From NCBI GenBank assembly GCA_041547565.1, contig JBFEUI010000034.1:1-24938 (forward strand): 24,938 nucleotides of DNA, given 5' to 3'. This DNA is from JBFEUI01 sp041547565. GTDB lineage: Bacteria > Pseudomonadota > Gammaproteobacteria > Thiohalomonadales > Thiohalomonadaceae. Positions 1-6,864 of this stretch are shown here, in pieces (positions within the stretch are counted from its first letter, which is position 1; every line of letters begins with the position of its first letter). Position numbers and translations under genes: made by a program. The notes beneath the pieces are model-generated. The model saw only the letters and a list, made by a program, of their open reading frames with translations, made no database searches and was not told the DNA's origin.

Positions 1-235
1 CCAACTGCGACACGAGGATGATCACTGACAAAATGGAGAGTGATATGAAGATAATTCGCTGCAGACTGATGCTGCCTGTTGACTGGGTATTGAGCAACGA
101 CACCACTATCCACCTATGGATAATGGCGCCGGCAGGGATGTGCTATTTTCGTCCAATCCAGCTCACCACGGCCAGCGCCATGGAAAAACAACGAAGTTGG
201 CCACTTCTGACATTCTAAGTATTGTGTGTCTCAGG
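1..235. other. Left-edge stretch with no supported gene
   Basis: I see no convincing gene here. The only open frame of any size (18-218, plus strand) has no recognisable motif and no Shine-Dalgarno sequence. A 5-bp inverted repeat (GAAGT/ACTTC, near 194-208) is too short to call. The stretch lies downstream of thiC on the minus strand, so it may hold the end of the thiC transcript and part of a neighbour outside the window. Confidence 0.4.
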
Positions 236-262
236 CAAAATGGCAACGCAAACGCTGTTGCC
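236..262 (-). terminator. Candidate intrinsic terminator of thiC
   Basis: Read on the minus strand, about 9 bases after the thiC stop there is a GGCAAC/GTTGCC inverted repeat. An inner GC/GC pair flanks a short GTTT loop, with one bulged A. It is followed by ATTTTG. Position right after thiC and the T-rich tail suggest a weak Rho-independent terminator. The tail is short, so this is moderate at best. Confidence 0.45.
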
Positions 263-270
263 CTCCTTAT

Positions 271-2127
271 TTATGCCTTTTTATAGATCTCGCTGCCCGC
301 CTCTTTGAACTTTACGGACATCTCATCCATCCCCTTTTCGGCAAAATCGCGCACTTCCTGGGATATTTTCATGGAGCAGAACTTCGGGCCGCACATGGAG
401 CAGAAGTGGGCCACCTTGTGCGCCTCGGCGGGCATCGTCTCGTCGTGGAAGGCCATCGCCTTCTCCGGGTCGAGGGCCAGGGCAAACTGGTCCATCCAGC
501 GGAACTCGAAGCGTGCCTTAGACATGGCGTTATCCTGCACCTGGGCACCGGGGAACCCCTTGGCCAGGTCCGCGGCGTGGGCGGCGACCTTGTAGGTGAT
601 GATCCCCTCGCGCACGTCCTCCTTGTTCGGCAGGCCGAGGTGTTCCTTGGGCGTGACGTAGCAGAGCATGGCGGTGCCGTACCAGCCGATCTGCGCCGCG
701 CCAATGCCGGAGGAGAAGTGGTCGTAGCCGGGTGAGATGTCGGTGATGAGCGGGCCGAGAGTATAGAACGGTGCCTCGTAGCAGTCCGCCAGTTCCTTGG
801 TGACGTTCTCCTCGATCATCTGCATCGGCACGTGGCCGGGCCCCTCGATCATCACCTGTACATCGTGCTCCCAGGCAATTTTCGTTAATTCACCGAGGGT
901 CTCCAGTTCGGCAAACTGGGCCGTGTCATTGGCATCCGCAAGGCTTCCGGGACGCAGACCGTCGCCGAGTGAGAAGGCCACATCGTAGGCCTTCATGATC
1001 TCGCAGATCTCCTCAAAATGCGTGTAGAGGAAGTTCTCCTCGTGGTGGGCCAGGCACCACTTGGCGAGGATCGAGCCGCCACGCGAGACGATGCCGGTCA
1101 CCCGCTCGGCGGTCAGCGGTACGTAGCGCAACAAGACGCCTGCATGGATGGTGAAGTAGTCGACCCCCTGCTCGGCCTGCTCGATGAGGGTGTCGCGGAA
1201 CACCTCCCAGGTCAGATCCTCGGCCACACCGCCCACCTTCTCCAGTGCCTGGTAGATCGGCACGGTGCCGATGGGCACGGGGGCATTGCGCAGGATCCAC
1301 TCGCGGGTTTCGTGGATATTGTTACCGGTGGACAGGTCCATCAGCGTATCGCCGCCCCAGCGGCAGGACCAGACCAGCTTCTCCACTTCCTCTTCAATGG
1401 AGGAGGTGACGGCGGAGTTGCCGATGTTGGTGTTAATCTTCACGCGGAAATTGCGGCCGATAATCATCGGCTCCTGCTCCGGGTGGTTGATGTTGGCCGG
1501 GATGATGGCGCGTCCTGCCGCGATCTCGCCACGCACGAACTCGGGGGTGATCGCCTCGGGAATGCTGGCGCCATAGCTTTGCCCGGCGTGCTGGCGCAGG
1601 AGTTTGGCATAGGCCGGATCGGCCTTCATCTGCTGCAGCTTGTTGTTCTCGCGAATGGCGACGAACTCCATCTCCGGAGTAATGATGCCCTTGCGCGCAT
1701 AGTGCATCTGGGTAACGTTCTGCCCGGCCCTGGCACGGCGCGGCCTGCGAATATGCTCGAAGCGCAGGTGGGCCAGCTGCTCATCACCCTGGCGCTTTGC
1801 GCCGTATTCCGAGGTAGGCCCATCGAGAAACTCGGTATCGCCGCGCTCCGCGATCCACTCTTCACGCAACAACGGCAGGCCCTGCATCAAGTTGATACGC
1901 GCCTGCGGATCGGTATAGGGACCCGAGGTATCGTAGACGTAGATCGGGGGATTTTTCTCCGGTGAGCCGCTGGTCAGCGTGTCATCCTGCACGATCTCCC
2001 GCATCGGCACGCGAATATCGCATCGCGAGCCCTCGACATAGATCTTTCTGGACTTGGGAAAGGGCTTGGTGACCTCTTCCGACAGGCGGGACGTCTTTTT
2101 GAGAAAATCCTCTGGGATAGCGCTCAT
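271..2127 (-). CDS. thiC: Phosphomethylpyrimidine synthase ThiC
   Basis: ThiC is a cytosolic radical-SAM enzyme. It rearranges aminoimidazole ribotide into hydroxymethylpyrimidine phosphate, the pyrimidine half of thiamin. The protein is 618 residues, normal for proteobacterial ThiC. It ends with the CX2CX4C cluster motif (C576, C579, C584) that binds the 4Fe-4S cluster in this family. The conserved central blocks (e.g. NANIGNS-type region, EGPGHVP, GPLTDI-like) are present and the frame is intact. I chose the ATG at 2127 (MSAIPEDF). The frame runs 28 codons further to a GTG at 2211, but that extension is low-complexity and unlike the family. A TPP riboswitch upstream points to feedback control by thiamin pyrophosphate. 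The gene is transcribed away from the tolC/LPS block and appears monocistronic here. Confidence 0.97.
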   Translation of the reverse strand: MSAIPEDFLKKTSRLSEEVTKPFPKSRKIYVEGSRCDIRVPMREIVQDDTLTSGSPEKNPPIYVYDTSGPYTDPQARINLMQGLPLLREEWIAERGDTEFLDGPTSEYGAKRQGDEQLAHLRFEHIRRPRRARAGQNVTQMHYARKGIITPEMEFVAIRENNKLQQMKADPAYAKLLRQHAGQSYGASIPEAITPEFVRGEIAAGRAIIPANINHPEQEPMIIGRNFRVKINTNIGNSAVTSSIEEEVEKLVWSCRWGGDTLMDLSTGNNIHETREWILRNAPVPIGTVPIYQALEKVGGVAEDLTWEVFRDTLIEQAEQGVDYFTIHAGVLLRYVPLTAERVTGIVSRGGSILAKWCLAHHEENFLYTHFEEICEIMKAYDVAFSLGDGLRPGSLADANDTAQFAELETLGELTKIAWEHDVQVMIEGPGHVPMQMIEENVTKELADCYEAPFYTLGPLITDISPGYDHFSSGIGAAQIGWYGTAMLCYVTPKEHLGLPNKEDVREGIITYKVAAHAADLAKGFPGAQVQDNAMSKARFEFRWMDQFALALDPEKAMAFHDETMPAEAHKVAHFCSMCGPKFCSMKISQEVRDFAEKGMDEMSVKFKEAGSEIYKKA

Positions 2128-2295
2128 GGCATGGCCTCTGTCAATAATAAGGGCTGGCGCAGGAAAGGAGGGAAATAGTGGTTGGCCTCGCTTCCCTGGT
2201 GGTTGTGACACGGGGCTGATGCCTGAACTGGATTAGCCGCAGGCACCGCACCGCTCGTCAGAACCACCGCGTCCAATCGCATCACGCATGTGCAA

Positions 2296-2374
2296 TTGCG
2301 ACGCCGCCGGTATAAACCGGATCAGGTTCAAAGGGTCTAGCTCTCAGCCGGAATTCCTCCGGCACCCCTAGCAA
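2296..2374 (-). promoter_or_regulatory. TPP riboswitch (THI element) of thiC
   Basis: On the minus strand the conserved thi-box parts occur in order: TAGGGGTGCC, a short hairpin (CCGGAGGAATTCCGG), GCTGAGA, then ACCCTTTGAACCTGATC, then a CCGG/CCGG arm with TTTATA between. The ends can pair as P1 (TTGC with GCAA). These match the aptamer of the TPP riboswitch, which lowers thiamin gene expression when TPP is bound. The element sits about 168 nt before the chosen thiC start. I see no hairpin followed by a T-run between aptamer and gene, so control of translation or Rho-dependent termination is more likely than an intrinsic terminator. That last point is inference. Confidence 0.95.
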
Positions 2375-2383
2375 TAGAGAGAA

Positions 2384-2410
2384 GGTATAGGAAATCGCTC
2401 AATTTTTCAA
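2384..2410 (-). promoter_or_regulatory. Candidate promoter for thiC/TPP riboswitch
   Basis: On the minus strand, TTGAAA (2405-2410) and TATACC (2384-2389) resemble sigma70 -35 and -10 boxes. The 15-bp spacer is short. A start a few bases downstream would begin just ahead of the riboswitch aptamer, which is where the thiC start is expected. The surroundings (about 2395-2482) are clearly AT-rich compared with neighbouring genes. Confidence 0.4.
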
Positions 2411-2475
2411 CACGGAACTATCCGGAGAGAAACAATATTCGCTTTATATTCATATGGTTATGAGTTTTTTTGCAT

Positions 2476-2568
2476 TATAACAAAAGCCTCTCTTCCAGAG
2501 GCGGACAGCCACAGGCCGCAGATATCTTGTCTCATCATGGCAAAGCGCTTACCCTTTGCCATGTTTTT
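2476..2568 (+). ncRNA. Candidate small RNA or attenuator leader before the PIMT-like gene
   Basis: A TATAAC box (2476-2481) in AT-rich DNA could start an RNA near 2488. The -35 region is poor. The RNA would contain or begin within a GCCTCT/AGAGGC hairpin (2486-2502). It would end at a perfect 10-bp hairpin followed by five T (2536-2568). No gene precedes it on this strand, so it is either a free-standing RNA of about 80 nt or the 5' leader of the gene starting at 2592. No known RNA family is recognised. Confidence 0.3.
2536..2568 (+). terminator. Strong intrinsic terminator 23 bp upstream of a start codon
   Basis: CATGGCAAAG (2536-2545) and CTTTGCCATG (2554-2563) form a perfect 10-bp stem with an 8-base loop, followed directly by TTTTT (2564-2568). 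This is the classic form of a Rho-independent terminator on the plus strand. There is no A-run on the other side, so it is not bidirectional. Because it lies between the likely promoter region and the ATG at 2592, it may act as an attenuator. Confidence 0.75.
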
Positions 2569-2591
2569 CATGAGAATGGGCAGACAGGACT

Positions 2592-3253
2592 ATGAGCGAG
2601 ATGAATATCGAACTGGCGCGTCACAACATGATCGAACAGCAGATCAGGCCGTGGGATGTGCTGGATCAACGCGTGCTGGACATCATTCAAACCATCCCAC
2701 GCGAAGAGTTTGTTCCCCGCCAGTACCGTCACCTGGCCTTTATCGATACGGAGATCCCTCTCGGCCATAACCAGTGCATGCTGCCGCCACGCGTCGAGGG
2801 AGGATCCTGCAGGCACTGGATATCCAGCCCGATGACAAGGTACTGGAGATTGGCACCGGCAGCGGTTACATGACCGCACTGCTGGCCAGCCTGGGCCGCC
2901 AGGTCTACAGCATCGACATCGTTCCGGCCTTTATCGAGGCTGCCGCTCAACACCTTTCCGATCAGGGCATCCACAACGTCACCCTGGAGGTCGGCGATGC
3001 GGCCAGTGGCTGGGAATCGCACATCCCCTACGATGCCATTGCCGTGACCGGCTCCCTGCCCTGCCTGTCCGAATCCCTCAAGCGTAACCTGAGCATTGGC
3101 GGCAGGTTGTTTGTCGTGGTCGGTGAATCACCGGTCATGGAGGCGCAACTGGTCACGCGTGTCGGTGAACAGGACTGGCATACGGAGACCCTGTTTGAGA
3201 CCGATATTCCCGCGCTCACCAATGCCCCAAGGGAACAAAAATTCGAACTCTAG
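2592..3253 (+). pseudogene. Protein-L-isoaspartate O-methyltransferase-like gene, frameshifted
   Basis: The family transfers a methyl group from SAM to isoaspartyl residues in damaged proteins; this short paralog is often found beside tolC. The first frame runs from ATG 2592 and reads MSEMNIELARHNMIEQQIRP up to VEG at 2793-2801. The rest of the protein is in the -1 frame from 2801, beginning RILQALDI. It contains the SAM motif VLEIGTGSGYMTALLA, the acidic end of strand 2 (VYSIDIVP) and ends at 3253. Re-reading A2801 would give a seamless 220-residue protein of normal family length. The site is GAGGGAGG, so a lost base in a G-run (mutation or assembly error) is the simplest cause. Without correction the first frame adds 23 unrelated residues and stops at 2873. 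A terminator-like hairpin precedes the gene; tolC follows 127 bp later. Confidence 0.85.
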
Positions 3254-3380
3254 GAACATAACGGCTGTCTATGCGGTTGAAGGGAGTGACATAGCCCCCT
3301 ACATTTAGTGCCATAACAACATCCTTTGCCATGCTGGCAGGGAATGCCGAATCACACAGCATTCAATAACAGGTACAGCC

Positions 3381-4691
3381 ATGCACCATGGAATAAAACG
3401 CATTATTGCCGCTGGATTAGTCACCGCCGCATCATCGGTGCTGGCTGATGATCTGGAGTCCGTCTACCGTCTGGCTCAACAGAGCGACCCGCAACTGCGG
3501 GCCGCCGAGGCCGGTCACCAGGCGGCGCTGGAAGTACGACCGCAAAGCCGCGCCGCACTGCTGCCCAACCTCAGCCTGTCGGCCAACATCACCCAGAATG
3601 ACACGACCATCGAGAGCGGTTACGGCAGCGACGCCGACTATACCTCCAACGGTTATGCACTGAACCTGAAACAGCCGATATACCACCACGACTACTACGT
3701 GCAGCTGAAGCAGGCCGATGCACAAATCGCCCGGGCCGATGCACAGTACGAGGCCTCCCGGCAGGGACTGATCCTGCGTGTCTCGGAGGCCTATTTCAAT
3801 GTACTGTCCGCCAATGACAATCTGCAGTTCGCCGAGGCGGAAATCCGCTTTTTGACCCAGCAATTGCACCAGACCAAGCAGCGCTTTGAGGTGGGCCTGA
3901 CCGCCATTACCGACGTGCACGAGGCCCAGGCCGGCTACGATGCCGCCATCGCCAATGAAATCGTGGCACGCAACGCCCTGGACAATGCCCGCGAGGCCCT
4001 GCGCGAGATCACAGGTATGGCCCACCAGGACCTGGCCCCGCTGGTCGAACAGATCCCGCTGGTCACCCCGGAGCCGGCTGACATCAACCAGTGGGTCGAC
4101 ACCGCGCTGCAAAACAACCTTTCACTGCTTGCGGCCGATGCGGCGGCCCGTGCGGCGGAACAGGAGTACAAGCGCCGCCAGGCCGGCCACTACCCCACCC
4201 TGGATCTGGTAGCCAGCCACGCCTACTCGGACAGCACCGACAACCCCAACTTCGGTAGTGAGCGTGTCGACAATACGGTGGGCGTGCAGCTGTCGGTTCC
4301 CATCTACGCCGGCGGCAGCACCAGTTCCCAGGCGCGCGAGGCACAGCACCTCTACCGGCAGGCCCAGGAGACACTGGATCAGCAGCGGCGGGCCACCATC
4401 CGTTCGACCCGAGAGGCCTACCTTGGCGTCACCGCGGGCATCAGCCGGGTCAACGCTTCCAAGCAGGCCCTGGCCTCCGCGGAAACCGCACTGGAGGCCA
4501 CACAGGCCGGTTTCGAGGTCGGCACGCGCACCGCCGTGGACGTGCTCAATGCACAGCGTGACCGCTTCTCGGCACAACGCGACTATGCCCGTGCCCGCTA
4601 CGACTACATCCTGGCCACCCTGAATCTGAAGCAGGCCAGCGGCGGACTGACCGAGGTGGACATTGCCGAGGTCAATCGCTGGTTGAAATAA
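3381..4691 (+). CDS. tolC: TolC-family outer-membrane channel protein
   Basis: TolC-type proteins form trimeric channel-tunnels through the outer membrane and periplasm for type I secretion and multidrug efflux. This 436-residue protein has a signal peptide (KR at 6-7, hydrophobic stretch 8-21, probable cleavage after A22, SVLA/DD). It then has two OEP repeats, roughly 24-215 and 235-430, rich in alanine, glutamine and heptad-like helices. The segment QRFEVGLTAITDVHEAQA in the first half mirrors AGFEVGTRTAVDVLNAQR in the second, the internal duplication typical of the family. Length fits TolC after removal of the signal. It leads a run of plus-strand genes ending with waaA, so it may be cotranscribed with lipid A genes, although 105 bp separate it from the next gene. 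Confidence 0.93.
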   Translation: MHHGIKRIIAAGLVTAASSVLADDLESVYRLAQQSDPQLRAAEAGHQAALEVRPQSRAALLPNLSLSANITQNDTTIESGYGSDADYTSNGYALNLKQPIYHHDYYVQLKQADAQIARADAQYEASRQGLILRVSEAYFNVLSANDNLQFAEAEIRFLTQQLHQTKQRFEVGLTAITDVHEAQAGYDAAIANEIVARNALDNAREALREITGMAHQDLAPLVEQIPLVTPEPADINQWVDTALQNNLSLLAADAAARAAEQEYKRRQAGHYPTLDLVASHAYSDSTDNPNFGSERVDNTVGVQLSVPIYAGGSTSSQAREAQHLYRQAQETLDQQRRATIRSTREAYLGVTAGISRVNASKQALASAETALEATQAGFEVGTRTAVDVLNAQRDRFSAQRDYARARYDYILATLNLKQASGGLTEVDIAEVNRWLK

Positions 4692-4796
4692 ATTTATCGA
4701 GGGACGAGGGACCAGGAACTACATAAATGGTAGTGCATCTTTCCCTGGAAGCGACTCCCCGGAAAACCAGATACTTAACGTATTCAAACAGACATA
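4692..4796 (+). repeat. Intergenic spacer with a heptamer repeat and a small hairpin
   Basis: After tolC, CGAGGGA occurs twice in tandem (4698-4711), followed by a degenerate third copy. ACTAC (4718-4722) pairs with GTAGT (4730-4734) around a 7-base loop. An imperfect outer pairing of CCAGGA with TTCCCTGG is possible. There is no T-run after it, so it is not an intrinsic terminator. No clear promoter is seen. Confidence 0.35.
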
Positions 4797-5357
4797 ATGG
4801 CTGACGATAATCTTTGCGATGCCCGGCTGAGCCAACTGACCGTCATCGATATCCAGTCTCGGCTGGCAGCAGTAATGGGTGAGACAGAGCGTGAACGGGT
4901 GATCAACCGTGCAGGAGTTCTGCTACAGGCCGCCGGCACGCTCGGCATCCCCGCCATCGTCACAGAGCAATATCCCCGCGGGCTCGGCCATACCGAGGAG
5001 GCGGTTGCCTTGCACATCGCAGACAACAACCCGGTCATCGACAAAACCTGCTTTGCCTGCGGCAGCGACGAGAACTATCGCGACACGCTGGCGGCACAGG
5101 GACGCAGGCAGTTGGTGCTTTGCGGCATGGAGAGCCACATCTGCATAATGCAGACGGCACTCAGCCTCACCGCTGAATACCAGGTGTTCGTGGTGGAGGA
5201 TGCGGTGTGCAGCCGGAACGAAGCGAATCACCGCAACGCCATGGCGCGCCTGCGTCAGGCCGGTATTATCGTCACCAATACCGAGTCGGTACTGTTCGAG
5301 TGGCTGCACGATGCCGGACACGAGCATTTCAAGAAACTCAGCGCACTGATAAAATAA
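4797..5357 (+). CDS. Isochorismatase-family cysteine hydrolase
   Basis: This 186-residue cytosolic protein belongs to the isochorismatase-like alpha/beta hydrolases, which include nicotinamidases and YcaC-type hydrolases. The catalytic triad is readable: D18 (TVIDIQ), K83 (PVIDKTCF) and C116 (GMESHIC), the last preceded by the usual glycine-rich cis-peptide region. The substrate cannot be told; the length and GMESHIC motif fit the YcaC-like group rather than true isochorismate lyase. The ATG at 4797 has no clear Shine-Dalgarno, but no better start lies nearby. The hemerythrin gene follows after 6 bp, so the two are probably cotranscribed. Confidence 0.88.
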   Translation: MADDNLCDARLSQLTVIDIQSRLAAVMGETERERVINRAGVLLQAAGTLGIPAIVTEQYPRGLGHTEEAVALHIADNNPVIDKTCFACGSDENYRDTLAAQGRRQLVLCGMESHICIMQTALSLTAEYQVFVVEDAVCSRNEANHRNAMARLRQAGIIVTNTESVLFEWLHDAGHEHFKKLSALIK

Positions 5358-5363
5358 CACGCC

Positions 5364-5897
5364 ATGACTGACAATGAACTCTTTCCCGAAGCTGCACCCG
5401 ATTTCAGCGATCCGCTTGGCCTGCTGAAGGCCTGCCATGATCGTATCCTCAGCCACTGCGACATACTGGAGCGTGTGACCGGGGAACTGGAACAAAGCGG
5501 TGCCACACTGCAGGTTGCCGAGGCGGCCTCCCAGGTCCATCGTTATTTCTCCAGCGCCGGTCAATTACACCATCAGGACGAGGAAGAGGAGCTGTTTCCG
5601 CGCCTGGCGCGCCAGTCTTTGAAACTGGCCGATCGTGTACATCGTGCCAGAAAAGACCACGAGGAACTCGATGAGTTGTGGGGAAAACTGGCTCCCCTGC
5701 TTGCCCGCCCCAGCACGATCGAGGACATAAAAGCCTTCCAGGCGCTCAGCACAGAGTATGCCGACGCCCAACGCAAGCATGTGCAATACGAAAATGAAGA
5801 GTTGCTGGCAATCGCCGTGCACATCTTCGGCCACGACGAACTCCGGCAGATAGGCAACGCCATGGCGGAGCGGCGCGGACAACAGGCCCGCCTCTGA
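5364..5897 (+). CDS. Hemerythrin HHE domain protein
   Basis: A 177-residue all-helical protein of the hemerythrin/HHE cation-binding family. Candidate di-iron ligands lie in the expected order: H25 (ACHDRI), H31, H59 (QVHRYF), H69-H70 followed by an acidic run containing E74 (LHHQDEEEELFPR), H99 (KDHEEL), H139 and E143 (KHVQYENEEL). Members bind two irons and sense or carry oxygen, or help handle iron or nitric oxide. No partner domain is present, so the exact role is unknown. It begins 6 bp after the hydrolase and is followed 29 bp later by lpxL. Its place among envelope genes suggests shared transcription rather than a shared pathway. Confidence 0.9.
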   Translation: MTDNELFPEAAPDFSDPLGLLKACHDRILSHCDILERVTGELEQSGATLQVAEAASQVHRYFSSAGQLHHQDEEEELFPRLARQSLKLADRVHRARKDHEELDELWGKLAPLLARPSTIEDIKAFQALSTEYADAQRKHVQYENEELLAIAVHIFGHDELRQIGNAMAERRGQQARL

Positions 5898-5926
5898 GGC
5901 CGGACAACACGAAGCACGGCATCCGT

Positions 5927-6859
5927 ATGGAGAATCAGGACGGCTTTCGCCCCACTGATTATTTGTCACCCCGCTACTGGCCGACCTGGCTTGGTCTAGG
6001 CCTGTTGCGCCTCAGCCTGCTCCTGCCCTACCCGGCGATGGTACTGCTCGGCACCGTACTGGGCCGCCTGCTCTACCTCCTGGTGCCTTCGCGCCGCCAT
6101 ATTGCCATGGTCAACGTTGCCCTCTGTTTTCCCGGGCTGGACGAACAGTCATGCAAGCGTATCGTACGCGGCAGTTTCGAGTCTGCCGCCATCTCCATCT
6201 TCGAGGCGGCATTAAGCTGGTGGGGCAGTGACGAGCGCTTGCGGCAACTCTACCGCATCGAGGGGCTGGAGCACTACGAACGCGCCCGTGATGCAGGCAG
6301 GGGTGCCATCCTGCTTGGCGGTCACTACACCACCCTGGAGATTTCCGGGCGCTTTCTCGCCTTTCACATCGATAATCTGCAGCCGATCTACAAGCCCGCA
6401 CGCAACCGCCTGTTCAACGCCGTAATGGAGGCCTCGCGCAAGGACCTGTTTGACGATCTACTGCTCAACAGCGACCTGCGTAGCATCGTGCGCAATGCCA
6501 AAAAGGGGAAGATCATCTGGTACGCCCCGGACCAGGATTTCGGCCGCCGCCGCTCGGTGTTCGCACCATTCATGGGTGTAAACACCGCAACGCTCACCAC
6601 GACCGCCAGGTTGGCACGTCTCACCGCTGCCCCCGTGATCCCCTATTACTCCCGACGCCTGCCCGGAAGCGAGGGTTTTCTCATCGAGCTGCAACCGCCG
6701 CTTGAAGATTTCCCCAGTGGCGATGAGGTCGCCGATGCGGCACGGGTCAACGCGGTAATCGCACAGCATGTGCGCGCTGTGCCGACCCAGTATCTCTGGC
6801 TGCACAAGCGTTTCAAGACCCGGCCCAGGGGCGAACCGGACCTCTACCGCAAGGAGTAA
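5927..6859 (+). CDS. lpxL: Lipid A late acyltransferase (LpxL/HtrB family)
   Basis: LpxL-type enzymes sit on the inner face of the cytoplasmic membrane. They move a fatty acyl chain, usually laurate or myristate from acyl-ACP, onto Kdo-lipid IVA. The 310-residue protein has a hydrophobic N-terminal helix (about 21-53), the catalytic HX4E motif at H133-E138 (GGHYTTLE), and a second conserved block DQDFGRRRSVFAPFMG at 202-217. Length matches E. coli LpxL (about 306). It cannot be told from LpxM or LpxP by eye, so chain choice and position are unknown. Its last codons (AAG GAG TAA) provide the Shine-Dalgarno for the next gene, waaA, showing tight coupling of lipid A acylation with Kdo transfer. 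Confidence 0.93.
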   Translation: MENQDGFRPTDYLSPRYWPTWLGLGLLRLSLLLPYPAMVLLGTVLGRLLYLLVPSRRHIAMVNVALCFPGLDEQSCKRIVRGSFESAAISIFEAALSWWGSDERLRQLYRIEGLEHYERARDAGRGAILLGGHYTTLEISGRFLAFHIDNLQPIYKPARNRLFNAVMEASRKDLFDDLLLNSDLRSIVRNAKKGKIIWYAPDQDFGRRRSVFAPFMGVNTATLTTTARLARLTAAPVIPYYSRRLPGSEGFLIELQPPLEDFPSGDEVADAARVNAVIAQHVRAVPTQYLWLHKRFKTRPRGEPDLYRKE

Positions 6860-6864
6860 ACGGA

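Noticed and set aside
194..208. GAAGT/ACTTC inverted repeat as a terminator
   Set aside because: The stem is only 5 bp and the T-rich stretch on the minus strand is interrupted. The hairpin at 242-262 fits better.
1018..1965. Plus-strand open frame of 315 codons
   Set aside because: It lies antisense to thiC, has no domain motif, and its composition is that of a reverse reading of a GC-rich gene.
2536..2568. SAM riboswitch before the SAM-dependent methyltransferase gene
   Set aside because: None of the conserved SAM-I or SAH aptamer blocks is visible. Only the terminator-like hairpin is supported.
2774..3253. Separate small methyltransferase starting at GTG 2774
   Set aside because: The reading before 2801 (HAAATRRG) is unlike the family, while the other frame up to 2801 fits exactly. 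This is one gene with a frameshift, not two.
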